Source: Paracoccaceae bacterium (GTDB taxonomy: Bacteria > Pseudomonadota > Alphaproteobacteria > Rhodobacterales > Rhodobacteraceae). From it: 64,000 nt of DNA. Positions within the stretch are counted from its first letter, which is position 1. The number at the start of each line of letters is the position of its first letter. Below, in pieces: positions 26,001-34,543 of this stretch. The stretch spans positions 1 to 64,000 of the forward strand of contig JASJAR010000014.1 of the NCBI GenBank assembly GCA_030066905.1. Direction: 5' to 3'. The notes beneath the pieces were generated by a model. The model was not told the DNA's origin and made no database searches. It was given only the letters and a program-made list of their open reading frames with translations. A program made the translations under genes and the position numbers.

Positions 26001-27256
26001 TCGGCCTTGCCAACGGGCTCATCGCCCCGCGCGCGGTTGCCGGGGACGCGCGTTTCGATCTCCGCCTCGACGGGCCGCTGGCGCTGACGAGCCTGTCGGG
26101 CCGGGCGGCGACCGAAAATGCGATCCTCACCGCCCCGGTGCTCGACATCGCTCTTGAAGACATCGCCGCGCGGGTGGACCTCGCGGCCGGGCGCGCAACC
26201 CTCGATCTCGACAGCCGGTTTCGGGGCGGCGGCACCGTCAGGGTGGACGGGCCCATTGCGCTCGGCGGCGGGCTTGCCGCCGACCTCGCCGTTCTGCTGG
26301 AGCGGGTGCGCCTGACCGACCCGACCCTCTACCAGACCGTGCTCGACGCGCGGCTGGCGATTGCGGGGCCTTTGGCCGGCAGCGCCGAGATATCCGGGCG
26401 GGTGGATGTCGGCGAAACCGAATTGCGCATCCCCTCGGCGGTCGGCAGCGGCGGCGGCGGGCTGCCCCCGATCACCCATATCGGCGAACCGGCGGGCTCG
26501 CGCGCCACGCGCGCCCGCGCCGGATTGCTGGGCGAAGACGGCGACGGCTCGGGGAACGGAGCCGCCTTCGGGCTCGATATCCTGGTGCGGGCGCCCAATC
26601 AGGTCTTCGTGCGCGGCCGGGGGCTCGATGCGGAACTCGGCGGGCAGGTCCGGCTTGCCGGTACGACGCGAAACATCGCGCCCGCCGGCCGGTTCGACCT
26701 GATCCGGGGGCGTCTGGATATCCTCGGTCAGCGGCTTGAGATGACCGAAGGCGCGATCGAGCTCACCGGTGCCCTCGACCCTGAACTGCGGCTGGTGGCG
26801 GCGACCCGTGCTGAGGATGTCGATGTCTCGATCATCGTTGAAGGGCCGGCGTCGGACCCGGACATCCGCTTCACCTCGAGCCCGGAACTCCCCGAGGACG
26901 AGGTGGTGGCCCTGCTGTTGTTCGGGCGCGGGATCGAAACCCTCTCACCGCTTCAGATCGCCCGGCTTGCCAGCGCGGTGGCGACCCTCGGCAGTTCCGG
27001 CGGAGGCCTCCTCGGCGGTATCAGGGAGGGCGCCGGCCTCGCCGATCTCGACGTGACATCCGGTGAGGACGGCGGTGCGGCGGTGCGCGCCGGCGCCTAC
27101 ATTGCCGACAACATCTACACCGACGTCACCGTGGACACCGAGGGCGAGGCGGAGATCAACCTCAACCTCGATCTGTCCCGGTCGGTGACGGTCCGCGGGA
27201 GCACGTCGAACACCGGCGACAGCGGCCTCGGCATCTTCCTAGAGCGCGATTACTGA
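23012..27256 (+). CDS. tamB: Translocation and assembly module inner-membrane protein TamB
   Basis: 1414 residues, an AsmA/TamB-like giant. The N-terminal signal-anchor (RIVAISLAAMLGFGSPAVG) fixes it in the inner membrane; the long middle part is made of repeated beta-strand segments that form a hydrophobic groove spanning the periplasm; the C-terminal 350 residues are the DUF490/TamB domain (FDLIRGRLDILGQRLEMTEG, LFGRGIETLSPLQIARLASA, and the closing LGIFLERDY). It starts at TTG 23012, inside the tamA stop (TTGA), indicating coupling. The partner is TamA; shared roles are outer-membrane protein assembly and, in the wider family, phospholipid movement. Strong Ala/Gly/Asp/Arg bias matches the host GC. 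Confidence 0.93.
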   Translation: MRRIVAISLAAMLGFGSPAVGQEEVEEATRLEGLIEDALSGAGRDVTVRGFRGALSGRAEMDSLTLSDADGVWLSISDAVLDWNRAALLRGRLEVAELSASRIELVRPPVADAGEALQPEASGSALQLPELPVALAVDDLAAEEVVIGAEVLGQPLTVRLEGAFGLADGAGDATLSLLRIDGPRGEIALDAVFSNASGELSVDLLFDEAADGIAAGLLGLPGAPAVRLEVAGAGTLGDFTADIALATDGAERFGGQIETVAGEGDRQFDISLAGDLRPLVEPEYRAFFGTRAVLEATALRRRDGTTGLSGLTIETGALRLSGEAEIGPGGLPRSFDLAGRLASPDGGALLLPIAGQETRIREASLDVTFDAREGEAWTGVIGLEGLQREGLNAESVRLDGSGTIATDPAAVTAGFDFAAEALDFGGAAAQTAFGETVTGRADISWRDGEPVEVAALRIDGESYGAEAEGRIANLTTTLDLDGRVSLRAEDLAAFAGLAERPLRGGVEATLTGRAGVISGLADLRGTVVGRELEVGEPLLDPYIAGNTSIEAALRRTVSGLALDRLRIAAPDADITVSGSLSSTDGAVSADARLGDIAPLAEGLAGPGALSLQASMKEGVWTWELSADAMAADLAAAGTLSGAPAALLITAAGQAEASDLSAFATLARRDLGGAADLTFSARAEPSSARYALKAEGGLRGVLIGQEVVDRLLSGETDIAVDARLDGELLRIGRASLVAPGFEVSGSGAVGPDLRGLELGLEARLADIGQVVDGLSGPASVSASLRPETDTGPWGLRLAARAPEAEIDATGTLRDLAGVPEAEGEVTASVADLAPLGALVGRPLGGAVELSVTGGVRSDLSRFDVVAEAVATDARVGIPAIDRLLAGTASLRVDGARSDETIEIAVAEIDAPLLSAEASGTIGRSTAFSFSGRLADVAPFVAGFSGPLTAEGRAETRDGGRTAIDARIEGPAGAVATLSGDLAGNGETAALAISGTAPLGLANGLIAPRAVAGDARFDLRLDGPLALTSLSGRAATENAILTAPVLDIALEDIAARVDLAAGRATLDLDSRFRGGGTVRVDGPIALGGGLAADLAVLLERVRLTDPTLYQTVLDARLAIAGPLAGSAEISGRVDVGETELRIPSAVGSGGGGLPPITHIGEPAGSRATRARAGLLGEDGDGSGNGAAFGLDILVRAPNQVFVRGRGLDAELGGQVRLAGTTRNIAPAGRFDLIRGRLDILGQRLEMTEGAIELTGALDPELRLVAATRAEDVDVSIIVEGPASDPDIRFTSSPELPEDEVVALLLFGRGIETLSPLQIARLASAVATLGSSGGGLLGGIREGAGLADLDVTSGEDGGAAVRAGAYIADNIYTDVTVDTEGEAEINLNLDLSRSVTVRGSTSNTGDSGLGIFLERDY

Positions 27257-27296
27257 GCGCCGAGGTGGCGGAAACAGCACATTTCGCGCGCCGTCA

Positions 27297-27325
27297 TTGA
27301 GAATGCACAAATCGAGTGCTACGTT
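27297..27325 (+). promoter_or_regulatory. Candidate promoter for the rsfS-rlmH operon
   Basis: TTGAGA at 27297-27302, a 17-base spacer and TACGTT at 27320-27325, in the 95-bp gap after tamB. The -35 is good, the -10 is poor. Confidence 0.35.
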
Positions 27326-27351
27326 AGAGGTATCGCCGGAGTGCCGCGCGG

Positions 27352-27804
27352 TTGCGGCACATTCAAAAGGAGGACCTTGATCTGGCCGATACCAGCAGCG
27401 CGGTCGCCGATGCGGCCGCTCGAACCCCGGCAGGACGCCAGCGCGGCGCCGCCGATGCCGTGACCAGCGAGAAGATCCTGGAGCGGATCCTTTCATCTCT
27501 CGATGACGACAAGGCCGAAGACATCGTTCAGGTGGACCTGAGCGGCAAGTCGGACATGGCAGATTACATGATCATCGCCTCGGGCCGCTCCTCGCGCCAG
27601 GTCGCCGCGATCTCCGAGAAGATGGTCGACCGGCTGAAGCAGGAGCTTGGTGTGATCTGCAAGGTCGAGGGCAAGGACACCGCGGATTGGGTGCTGATCG
27701 ACGCAGGCGATGTGATCGTCCATGTCTTCCGGCCGGAAGTCCGGGATTTCTACCAGCTCGAGAAGATGTGGCTGACCCCGGCGGAGACCGCCGCCAGAGG
27801 CTGA
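27352..27804 (+). CDS. rsfS: Ribosome silencing factor RsfS
   Basis: Up to 150 residues. The RsfS/Iojap core is clear: [38 protein letters not shown], then [20 protein letters not shown] and [12 protein letters not shown]. It binds ribosomal protein L14 and blocks subunit joining in slow growth. The start is unsettled: TTG 27352 has GGAG at 27338-27341, but a much stronger AAGGAGG (27367-27373) lies inside that frame, eight bases before an in-frame CTG at 27382; GTG 27460 would leave only the core. The N-terminal 40 residues are low-complexity in all cases. rlmH follows one base after the stop. Confidence 0.94.
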   Translation: MRHIQKEDLDLADTSSAVADAAARTPAGRQRGAADAVTSEKILERILSSLDDDKAEDIVQVDLSGKSDMADYMIIASGRSSRQVAAISEKMVDRLKQELGVICKVEGKDTADWVLIDAGDVIVHVFRPEVRDFYQLEKMWLTPAETAARG

Positions 27805-27805
27805 G

Positions 27806-28276
27806 ATGCGCCTGCGCATCGTCGCGGTGGGCCGGCTTCGGAGCGGCCCGGAGAAGGCGCTTGTCGACGATTACCTGAGCCGCTTCGACAAAACCGGCCG
27901 CCCGCTCGGGCTCGGACCTTCAGAGGTGATCGAGGTCGAGGACCGCAAGGGCGGCGGACCCGCTGCCGAGGCGGCGCTCATTCGGCGCGCGGTGCCCGAT
28001 GGCGCCACCGTTCTCGCCCTCGACGAGCGCGGGCGGAGAGAAACGTCCGTAGAATTTGCAAAACGTCTCGGCACTTTGCGCGACGAGGGGCGGCGCGATC
28101 TGGCGGTCATTATCGGCGGCGCGGATGGCCTCGACCCGACGCTGCGTGACGGGGCCGATTTTACGCTTTCACTCGGGACGATGGTCTGGCCGCATATGCT
28201 GGTGCGGGTCATGGTCGCCGAACAGCTCTACCGCGCCGCGACGATCCTTGCCGGCGGCCCGTATCATCGGGTCTGA
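27806..28276 (+). CDS. rlmH: 23S rRNA pseudouridine-1915 N3-methyltransferase RlmH
   Basis: 156 residues, normal length. A SPOUT-class enzyme that methylates pseudouridine 1915 of 23S rRNA in the assembled ribosome. Seen: [11 protein letters not shown] start, LALDERGR near the middle, the [10 protein letters not shown] knot loop that binds S-adenosylmethionine, and the closing [12 protein letters not shown]. It is coupled to rsfS, a conserved pairing across bacteria that links two ribosome-maturation functions. Confidence 0.97.
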   Translation: MRLRIVAVGRLRSGPEKALVDDYLSRFDKTGRPLGLGPSEVIEVEDRKGGGPAAEAALIRRAVPDGATVLALDERGRRETSVEFAKRLGTLRDEGRRDLAVIIGGADGLDPTLRDGADFTLSLGTMVWPHMLVRVMVAEQLYRAATILAGGPYHRV

Positions 28277-28337
28277 GCCGGTTTCCTCGCCTCCTCGGGC
28301 GCGTTAGAGAACGGGTGCAAAGAAAGGACCGAACGCC

Positions 28338-29861
28338 ATGGCCGCACCGAAACCCGTCGTTCTCTGCATTCTCGACGGCTGGGGGATCAACCCCGACGAG
28401 AGCGCCAATGCCCCGGCGCAGGCCGCAACGCCCAATTTCGACCGGCTGATGGCGACCTGCCCCCATGCGACGCTCACCACCCATGGCCGCGACGTCGGCC
28501 TGCCGACGGGGCAGATGGGCAATTCCGAGGTCGGCCACACCAATATCGGGGCGGGGCGGGTCGTGGCGATGGATCTGGGGCGCATCGACCTCGCCATCGA
28601 GGACGGGGAGTTCTTCGACAACGCCGCGCTGAAGGACTTCGGCGACGGGCTCGCCGAGAGCGGCGGGCGGGCCCATGTGATCGGTTTGGCCTCACCAGGC
28701 GGTGTGCATTCCCACCAGGACCATATCGTCGCCGCCGCGAAGGCGCTGACCGACCGTGGCGTGCCGGTGGCGGTTCATGCGATCACCGACGGGCGGGACG
28801 TGCCGCCTCAATCGGCGAAGGACCAGATTGCGAAACTTGCCGGCGACCTCCCGGACGGGGCCGAGATCGCCTCCGTTTCCGGGCGCTACTTCGCGATGGA
28901 CCGCGACAAGCGCTGGGACCGGGTGGAACGTGCCTACCGGGCGATGGTTCTCGGCGACGCCGCGCGGGCGGCGGAGGCGGTCACGGGGATCGCCGAAAGC
29001 TATGAAAGCGGGAAGACCGACGAGTTCATCGAACCCTTCACCGCCCCGGGCTACGACGGCATGAAGGAGGGCGACGGGGTCTTCTTCATCAACTTCCGCG
29101 CCGACCGGGCGCGCGAAATCCTCAGTGCCATGGGCGACCCCGCATTCGACGAGTTCGACGTCACCGGCCGGCCCGGGTTGGCGGGGCTTCTCGGCATGGT
29201 CGACTATTCCGACCGCCACAACGAGTTCATGACCACGGTCTTCCCGAAACAGAAGATCGTAAATACGATCGGCGCCTGGGTGGCCGCGAAAGGGCTCAGG
29301 CAGTTCCGCCTCGCCGAGACGGAGAAATACCCGCACGTCACGTTCTTTCTCAACGGCGGCAAGGAGGTACCCGAGGAGGGGGAATACCGCTACATGGCCC
29401 CCTCGCCGAAGGTCGCGACCTACGACTTGCAGCCCGAGATGTCGGCCGGTGAGGTGTCCGACAAGTTCGTCGAAGCCATCGCGGCGGGCTACGACCTCAT
29501 CGTGGTCAACTATGCCAACCCAGACATGGTGGGCCATACCGGCGATCTTTCGGCTGCCATCAGGGCCTGCGAGGCGGTCGATACCGGGCTCGGCCGGGCG
29601 CTCGACGCTCTCGAAAAGGCCGGCGGCGCGATGGTCGTGACAGCCGATCACGGCAATTGCGAGACGATGGTCGACCCCGAGACGGGCGGGCCACATACCG
29701 CGCATACGACGAACCCGGTGCCGGTGATCCTCGTCGGCGGGCCGGCGGGGGCGGCGATGGAGGACGGACGGCTTGCCGACCTCGCGCCGACGCTTCTGGA
29801 GCTGATGGCGCTCGAAACGCCCCCGGAGATGACCGGCAAGAGCCTGATCGCGCGCCGATGA
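28338..29861 (+). CDS. gpmI: 2,3-bisphosphoglycerate-independent phosphoglycerate mutase
   Basis: 507 residues, normal length. It interconverts 3- and 2-phosphoglycerate with two Mn ions through a phosphoserine intermediate. Seen: LCILDGWGINPDES (first Asp ligand), the nucleophile Ser in MGNSEVGHTNIGAGR near residue 62, HSHQDHI, TDGRDVPPQSA, FRADRAREI, and the metal cluster residues in NYANPDMVGHTGD and TADHGNCE. The start is ATG 28338 with AAAGGA at 28322-28327. The envC-like gene overlaps its stop by four bases (ATGA). Confidence 0.97.
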   Translation: MAAPKPVVLCILDGWGINPDESANAPAQAATPNFDRLMATCPHATLTTHGRDVGLPTGQMGNSEVGHTNIGAGRVVAMDLGRIDLAIEDGEFFDNAALKDFGDGLAESGGRAHVIGLASPGGVHSHQDHIVAAAKALTDRGVPVAVHAITDGRDVPPQSAKDQIAKLAGDLPDGAEIASVSGRYFAMDRDKRWDRVERAYRAMVLGDAARAAEAVTGIAESYESGKTDEFIEPFTAPGYDGMKEGDGVFFINFRADRAREILSAMGDPAFDEFDVTGRPGLAGLLGMVDYSDRHNEFMTTVFPKQKIVNTIGAWVAAKGLRQFRLAETEKYPHVTFFLNGGKEVPEEGEYRYMAPSPKVATYDLQPEMSAGEVSDKFVEAIAAGYDLIVVNYANPDMVGHTGDLSAAIRACEAVDTGLGRALDALEKAGGAMVVTADHGNCETMVDPETGGPHTAHTTNPVPVILVGGPAGAAMEDGRLADLAPTLLELMALETPPEMTGKSLIARR

Positions 29862-30970
29862 TCCGCGCCTTCCTCGCGCTGTGGTTGCTGGCGGCCCCCG
29901 CGCTCGCCGATCCGGCGGCGGATGCGGCGGCGGCGTCGCAGCGTCTCCTCGACGCCGCGGACGCCCTTGAAGCGGCGGAACTGCGACGCGACAGGGTCGC
30001 CGCACTCACCGGTGTCGTGCAGGCCTATGAGGCCGGGCTCGCCGCGTTGCGCGCCGCCGTTCTCGACGCCCGGACGCGCGAGGCCGCCCTTCTCGCCCAG
30101 TTCCAGGCGCGCGATGACCAGCTTGCCCGGGTTCTCGCGGTGCTGACCTCGATCGAGGCGGCCCCGGAGACCTTCCTCCTTCTCCACCCGTCCGGCCCCC
30201 TCGACACCGCCCGGGCCGGCATGGTCGCCGCCGATGTCGCACCGGCCCTGCAGGCCGAGATCGCCGACCTCCGGGACCTTCTGGAGGAACTCGCCGCACT
30301 GACGGCGATCCGCGAGAATGCGACGGGCACGCTCGGCCGGGGGCTCGACGGGATCGAAGCGGCCCGGATGGCGCTGACGCGGGCGATCAGCGACCGGACG
30401 GAGCTTCCGGCCCCTGTGGCCAGCGACGATGCGGCGATGATGGCGCTTATCGAAGCGGCCGAAACGCTCGATGCCTTCGCGGCCAGCATCGCAGCGACCG
30501 GCCAGGCGGCGCCGGCCACCGGATTTGCCGAGGCGAAGGGCGATCTGCCGCTGCCCGTCGCGGGACGGTTGCTCCGGGGTGCCGGCGCGGCGGATGCGGC
30601 GGGCATCAGGCGCCCGGGCTGGCTTCTGGCCACGGCCCCTCGCGCTCTTGTGACCGCGCCCCGCGCCGCGACCGTGCGCTATGCCGGGCCGCTTCTGGAC
30701 TACGGAAACGTGATTATCCTCGAGCCGGAAAGCGGTTATCTTCTGGTCTTCGCGGGTCTCGGCACGCTTTATGCCGGGCGCGGCGAGATTGTCGGACGCG
30801 GCGCGGCACTTGGGCTCATGCCCGGTGCCGCCGCCGATCAAGGCACTATCTTAGCCGAAATCCGCGAAGGCGGTGGTCAAGAGGCCAGCGAGACGCTTTA
30901 TATTGAGGTAAGGGAAGCCGAAACCCCCGTGGACCCGGCAGACTGGTTCCGGACCGGGCGAGATGGATGA
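29858..30970 (+). CDS. EnvC-like murein hydrolase activator (degenerate M23 domain)
   Basis: 370 residues: signal peptide (AFLALWLLAAPALA), a long Ala/Leu/Arg/Glu-rich coiled coil (residues about 20-230) and a C-terminal LytM/M23-like domain (about 260-360). The peptidase ligands are not conserved: the region that should read HxxG...HxH is EPESGYLLVFAGLGTLY, so no zinc site. This is the pattern of EnvC-type activators, which switch on periplasmic amidases at the septum rather than cut peptidoglycan themselves. It overlaps gpmI by four bases and precedes ctpA, a conserved arrangement in alphaproteobacteria. Confidence 0.88.
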   Translation: MIRAFLALWLLAAPALADPAADAAAASQRLLDAADALEAAELRRDRVAALTGVVQAYEAGLAALRAAVLDARTREAALLAQFQARDDQLARVLAVLTSIEAAPETFLLLHPSGPLDTARAGMVAADVAPALQAEIADLRDLLEELAALTAIRENATGTLGRGLDGIEAARMALTRAISDRTELPAPVASDDAAMMALIEAAETLDAFAASIAATGQAAPATGFAEAKGDLPLPVAGRLLRGAGAADAAGIRRPGWLLATAPRALVTAPRAATVRYAGPLLDYGNVIILEPESGYLLVFAGLGTLYAGRGEIVGRGAALGLMPGAAADQGTILAEIREGGGQEASETLYIEVREAETPVDPADWFRTGRDG

Positions 30971-30981
30971 GGACGGATGGC

Positions 30982-32343
30982 ATGAAGAAATTCGCGATGG
31001 CAGCGCTCGGCGGCGTTTTGGCAGGCGCGGTCCTGACCACGCAGGTGGCCGGGCCGCTGGTGGCCCAGGAAGCCGACCGAAAGAGCTCGGTCTACGAACA
31101 GCTCGATCTCTTCGGCGACATTTTCGAGCGCATCCGCGCGCAATATGTCGAGCAGGTCGATGAGGCCGAGCTGATCGAGGCCGCGATCAACGGCATGCTC
31201 ACCTCGCTCGACCCGCATTCGGGCTTTTTGACCGCCGACGATGCGGCCGACATGCGGGTCCAGACTCGCGGCGAATTCGGCGGGCTCGGCATCGAGGTCA
31301 CCCAGGAAGAGGGTTTCGTGAAGGTCGTCTCGCCGATGGACGGCACGCCCGCCGACGATGCCGGCGTCGAGGCGGGCGACTTCATCACCCATGTCGACGG
31401 CGAGTCGGTCCTTGGCCTGACCCTCGACGAGGCGGTCGAGCTGATGCGCGGGCCCGTCGGCTCCGAGATCATCATCACGGTGGTGCGCGAAGACACGCCT
31501 GAGCCGTTCGACGTGTCGATCATCCGCGATACGATCAAACTGACCGCAGTGCGCACCCGGTCGGTTCAGGATACGGTCATCCTCCGGATCACCACGTTCA
31601 ACGACCAGACCTTCCCCAACCTTCAGGCGGGACTTCGGCAGGAGGTCGAGGACCTTGGCGGGATGGAAAACGTCAACGGCTTCGTCATTGACTTGCGGAA
31701 CAACCCCGGCGGGCTTCTGCCCTCGGCGATCCGGGTCTCCGACGCATTCCTCGATGCCGGTGAGATCGTCTCGACGAGAGGCCGCGACCCCCAGGACGGC
31801 GACAGGTTCAACGCCACCGAAGGCGATCTTGCCGAGGGCAAACCGATTGTCGTTCTGATCAACGGCGGCTCGGCCTCGGCATCCGAGATCGTTGCGGGTG
31901 CATTGCAGGACCATCGCCGCGCCATCGTCGTCGGCACGAAATCGTTCGGTAAAGGGTCGGTGCAGACCGTGCAGCCCCTGCGCGGCGGCGGCGCGATGCG
32001 CCTGACCACGGCACGCTATTATACGCCGTCCGGCCGGTCGATCCAGGCGCTCGGGGTTTCGCCGGACATCGTGGTCGAACAGCCGCCCCTGGTGGAAGCG
32101 GCGCTCAATGAGGACGAGAGCGCGGCGGCGCGGAACCGGTCCGAGGCCGATCTGCGCGGACGACTGTCGAACGATAGCCTCTCCGAGGACGAAATCCGCC
32201 AGATCGAGGCGGACCGCGAGAAGGCCGAGGCGGCGGCGGAACTGCGCGAGGAGGATTACCAGCTCGCCTATGCCATCGACATCCTGAAGGGTCTCTCGGC
32301 ACTCGGGCCCGAATACGTCCTGCAAGCCGCCCGTGGCAACTGA
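30982..32343 (+). CDS. ctpA: Carboxy-terminal processing protease (S41, PDZ)
   Basis: 453 residues. Export signal ([20 protein letters not shown]), a PDZ domain (about residues 80-165; [27 protein letters not shown]) and the S41 catalytic core with Ser in [15 protein letters not shown] and Lys in [11 protein letters not shown]. The C-terminal 80 residues are charged helices. It degrades periplasmic proteins with exposed C-termini and in some species controls peptidoglycan endopeptidases, which fits the EnvC-like neighbour. I prefer ATG 30982, placed after GAGG and right before the signal peptide, to ATG 30967. Confidence 0.94.
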   Translation: MKKFAMAALGGVLAGAVLTTQVAGPLVAQEADRKSSVYEQLDLFGDIFERIRAQYVEQVDEAELIEAAINGMLTSLDPHSGFLTADDAADMRVQTRGEFGGLGIEVTQEEGFVKVVSPMDGTPADDAGVEAGDFITHVDGESVLGLTLDEAVELMRGPVGSEIIITVVREDTPEPFDVSIIRDTIKLTAVRTRSVQDTVILRITTFNDQTFPNLQAGLRQEVEDLGGMENVNGFVIDLRNNPGGLLPSAIRVSDAFLDAGEIVSTRGRDPQDGDRFNATEGDLAEGKPIVVLINGGSASASEIVAGALQDHRRAIVVGTKSFGKGSVQTVQPLRGGGAMRLTTARYYTPSGRSIQALGVSPDIVVEQPPLVEAALNEDESAAARNRSEADLRGRLSNDSLSEDEIRQIEADREKAEAAAELREEDYQLAYAIDILKGLSALGPEYVLQAARGN

Positions 32344-32869
32344 CCTGGAGGGCGGCGCGGCCGACCGCGCCACCCTCCCCTACCGGCCCTGCGTCGGTGT
32401 CGTTCTGGCCCATCCCGACGGCAGGGTGTTTCTCGCCGAACGGAACGATCTTCCCGGAGCGTGGCAAATGCCCCAGGGCGGCATCGACGAGGGCGAGGCG
32501 CCGTCGGCGGCCGCGCTGCGCGAAGTCGAAGAGGAGATCGGCGTCGGCCCCGCCCTGGTGACCGAGGTCGCCGAACACCCCGACTGGCTGGCCTACGACC
32601 TGCCCGACGAGCTTGTCGGGAAGGTCTGGAAGGGGCGGTGGCGCGGCCAGACCCAACGCTGGTTTCTGATGCGGTTCGAGGGCCGCGACGGCGACATCGA
32701 CCTTGCGACGGCCCATCCCGAATTTTCGCGCTGGCGCTGGGCGACCGTAGACGAGGCGCTGGCGGACATCGTGCCGTTCAAGCGCGGGATCTACGAGAAC
32801 GTGCTTTTACACTTTGGGCCATTTCTGGGCGCCGACCTACCGGGAAACGAACTGTCGCTCAATGGGTGA
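32333..32869 (+). CDS. rppH: RNA pyrophosphohydrolase (Nudix)
   Basis: 178 residues. The complete Nudix box lies at residues 49-70 (Gly49, Glu55, Arg63-Glu64, Glu67-Glu68, Gly70), after [22 protein letters not shown] and [10 protein letters not shown], the RppH/IalA signature. It removes pyrophosphate from 5'-triphosphate RNA and so starts RNA decay; it also fits dinucleoside polyphosphate hydrolases of the IalA group. The GTG start at 32333 overlaps the end of ctpA by 11 bases. RNase R is encoded 1.7 kb further on. Confidence 0.94.
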   Translation: MATDLEGGAADRATLPYRPCVGVVLAHPDGRVFLAERNDLPGAWQMPQGGIDEGEAPSAAALREVEEEIGVGPALVTEVAEHPDWLAYDLPDELVGKVWKGRWRGQTQRWFLMRFEGRDGDIDLATAHPEFSRWRWATVDEALADIVPFKRGIYENVLLHFGPFLGADLPGNELSLNG

Positions 32870-33182
32870 CTGGCACAGCCCGCCGATGCGCCGGGCTCCA
32901 TAACCTCCTGACAATCAACGGCTTCGCCGGAGATCTTGCCGCGGGGCCGTCGGGTTCGGCGGTCCGGCCGCCACAATACCGCCACATTCCTGTCTGAAAG
33001 CGGCCATGTTCGGCTGGGTATATCCGGCCATCGCGGCAGTGCTGCAATTGGCAGAAGTAACCAGTGGAAGAAGTCATCGCGGGCCGCATAACGGCCGCTG
33101 AATACCCGGGAGTTTCGGACGTCGCCATGTAGCCGCGACAAGCGCGACACTGCTTTGTCCACCCCCAGCACCCGGCCCCTCG
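32870..33182. other. Non-coding stretch upstream of an orphan terminator; possible small RNA
   Basis: No gene is supported in the 634 bases between rppH and the Flp-like gene. This part contains a good dyad, GCGGGCCG with CGGCCGCT, at about 33079-33100, and runs into a strong terminator at 33183-33233 that is too far (over 300 bases) from rppH to be an obvious terminator for it. A small RNA ending at that terminator is possible. I see no 6S, SRP, tmRNA or RNase P signature. Confidence 0.3.
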
Positions 33183-33233
33183 CCCCTCCGTCCTCGAGCG
33201 GTTCCTGTTCGAGACGGAGGGGATTATTTTATT
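33183..33233 (+). terminator. Strong intrinsic terminator
   Basis: CCCCTCCGTC (33183-33192) pairs perfectly with GACGGAGGGG (33213-33222); TCGA at 33194-33197 and 33209-33212 extends the stem past one bulged base to 14 pairs with an 11-base loop. ATTATTTTATT follows. Confidence 0.85.
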
Positions 33234-33386
33234 CGGGCCGCATTCTGATAGGTCAAAGGACCTTCGGGGCGGCGGGGCGCTTGGCTTCCCGGCGGGACCA
33301 GAGCCTCTCGCCGGCCGCGAACAACGCTTGGCATTCCCGAGCGCCGGTTCGATCTCCGGGGATATCTCCCGCAATCCGACCCATTG

Positions 33387-33421
33387 TTGACGTTGGCGTC
33401 AATTGACCGCGCAATGGTCAT
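33387..33421. promoter_or_regulatory. Two adjacent dyads upstream of the Flp-like gene
   Basis: TTGACG, TTGG, CGTCAA (33387-33402) is a perfect 6-bp inverted repeat; TGACC (33405-33409) and GGTCA (33417-33421) follow at once. They lie about 85-115 bases before the ATG at 33504 and could bind a dimeric regulator. Confidence 0.4.
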
Positions 33422-33503
33422 GTTTCCGCCCTCCCGCTGCCGCTCCGGCGGGCAAAAACAACCATGGCGCGTGTTTGCGCCAGTGTGTGTAGTGAGTGTG
33501 AAT

Positions 33504-34061
33504 ATGATGTCGACCCAGAACGGGACGCGGCCTGCCGCCGCTGGCGCGATGACGTCGCCTCCGGCAGGCCAGTTCATAGAAAACGAACGTGGAGCGGTCA
33601 CCTCCGACTTCGTGGTCCTGACCGCGGCGGCCGTGGCGGTGACGGCGGCGGTGCTCCTGTCGGTCGGCGGCGGCGCCGATGCCAAGACCGACGAGACTGC
33701 CGAGCAAATGGCGTCGATAGAGCCCGGTGAACTTCTGGTGCTCGACACGCCGCCCAATCATGTGCCGGGCGACGAAGAGGCAGGTCCGGAAGGAGAACCG
33801 CCGGCATCCGGCGGCACGCCGGAAGAGATCGCAACCGCGCCGCAGGCCCCCGAAGCCTCCGATCCCGCCGAGACGGAGCCGGTGGCCGCCGCGGAGGCTG
33901 GCGGGTCGGCCGGAGGTTCCGGCGCCGGGTCCGGTGCGGCCTCGGGGTCGTCAAACGTCTCCGGCGGCGGCGGATTTTCCGGTTTCCCCGGCGGGTCGGC
34001 CGACGAGGACGAGGATGAGGAACCCGCCGCCACCGACCGAAGCAGGCAGGCTAGGCCTTGA
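33504..34061 (+). CDS. Flp-pilin-like membrane-anchored protein with acidic low-complexity tail
   Basis: 185 residues from ATG 33504. Residues about 26-60 read ENERGAVTSDFVVLTAAAVA then a hydrophobic run, which closely resembles the N-terminus of Flp/TadE-type pilins of this family of bacteria (charged residues, RGAV, one membrane helix). The rest is unlike a pilin: a long Glu/Pro/Ala-rich acidic part (about 65-130), a Gly/Ser-rich stretch (SAGGSGAGSGAASGSSN) and an acidic DEDEDEE end. No tad genes lie nearby. It may be a pseudopilin-like anchor or an orphan surface protein. It converges with the VOC gene, overlapping by 11 bases. Confidence 0.6.
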   Translation: MMSTQNGTRPAAAGAMTSPPAGQFIENERGAVTSDFVVLTAAAVAVTAAVLLSVGGGADAKTDETAEQMASIEPGELLVLDTPPNHVPGDEEAGPEGEPPASGGTPEEIATAPQAPEASDPAETEPVAAAEAGGSAGGSGAGSGAASGSSNVSGGGGFSGFPGGSADEDEDEEPAATDRSRQARP

Positions 34062-34440
34062 GCGCCTCCAGTTCGGCAGCCGCGAAATCGACATGGATAT
34101 GATTGCCGTCGGGGTCGCGGAGGTTGACTTGGACGATCGGGAAACCCGGCACCTCGTCGACCGAGTGGCGCACGCCCTTCTCGGTCAGCCGGGCGACGAA
34201 ACCGGCCAGCCCCGTTGCCCGGATGGCGAAATGCTCGATCCCCGGATCGACCGAGGCCGGCGCGGTGTCGACGCCGACGAGATGGACGACGGCATACTCG
34301 CCCGCATAGAGCCAGGCGCCGGGGAAGTCGAATGGCGGTCGCTTGCCCGACGGCATGTCCATGACCTCGCCGTACCATCGCACCATCTCGTCGAGATTGC
34401 CGGTGCGGATGTTCACATGGTCGAGCCGTCCGAGTTCCAT
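34051..34440 (-). CDS. VOC-family (glyoxalase/bleomycin-resistance fold) protein
   Basis: 129 residues. Two beta-alpha-beta-beta-beta modules are visible: RLDHVNIRTGNLDEMVRWY with the first metal His, and HFAIRATGLAGFVARL followed by RDPDGNHIHVDF, where the second His and the DPDGN turn are typical. AVVHLVGVD closes the first module. The family contains isomerases, dioxygenases and binding proteins, so the substrate cannot be named. Start ATG 34440 gives the standard length. It is a single gene divergent from rnr. Confidence 0.9.
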   Translation of the reverse strand: MELGRLDHVNIRTGNLDEMVRWYGEVMDMPSGKRPPFDFPGAWLYAGEYAVVHLVGVDTAPASVDPGIEHFAIRATGLAGFVARLTEKGVRHSVDEVPGFPIVQVNLRDPDGNHIHVDFAAAELEALKA

Positions 34441-34543
34441 TGCACACCTCCCTGACAGCGGGACCGTGGCCCAGCGCAGAGAGATGCGCAACGCTCGAAA
34501 ATCGGCGCTGACGGGCCCGGCCAGCCGTGTTAGCCCATGCGCC

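Noticed and set aside
32870..33240. 6S, SRP, tmRNA or RNase P RNA before the orphan terminator
   Set aside because: None of their conserved sequence motifs is visible.
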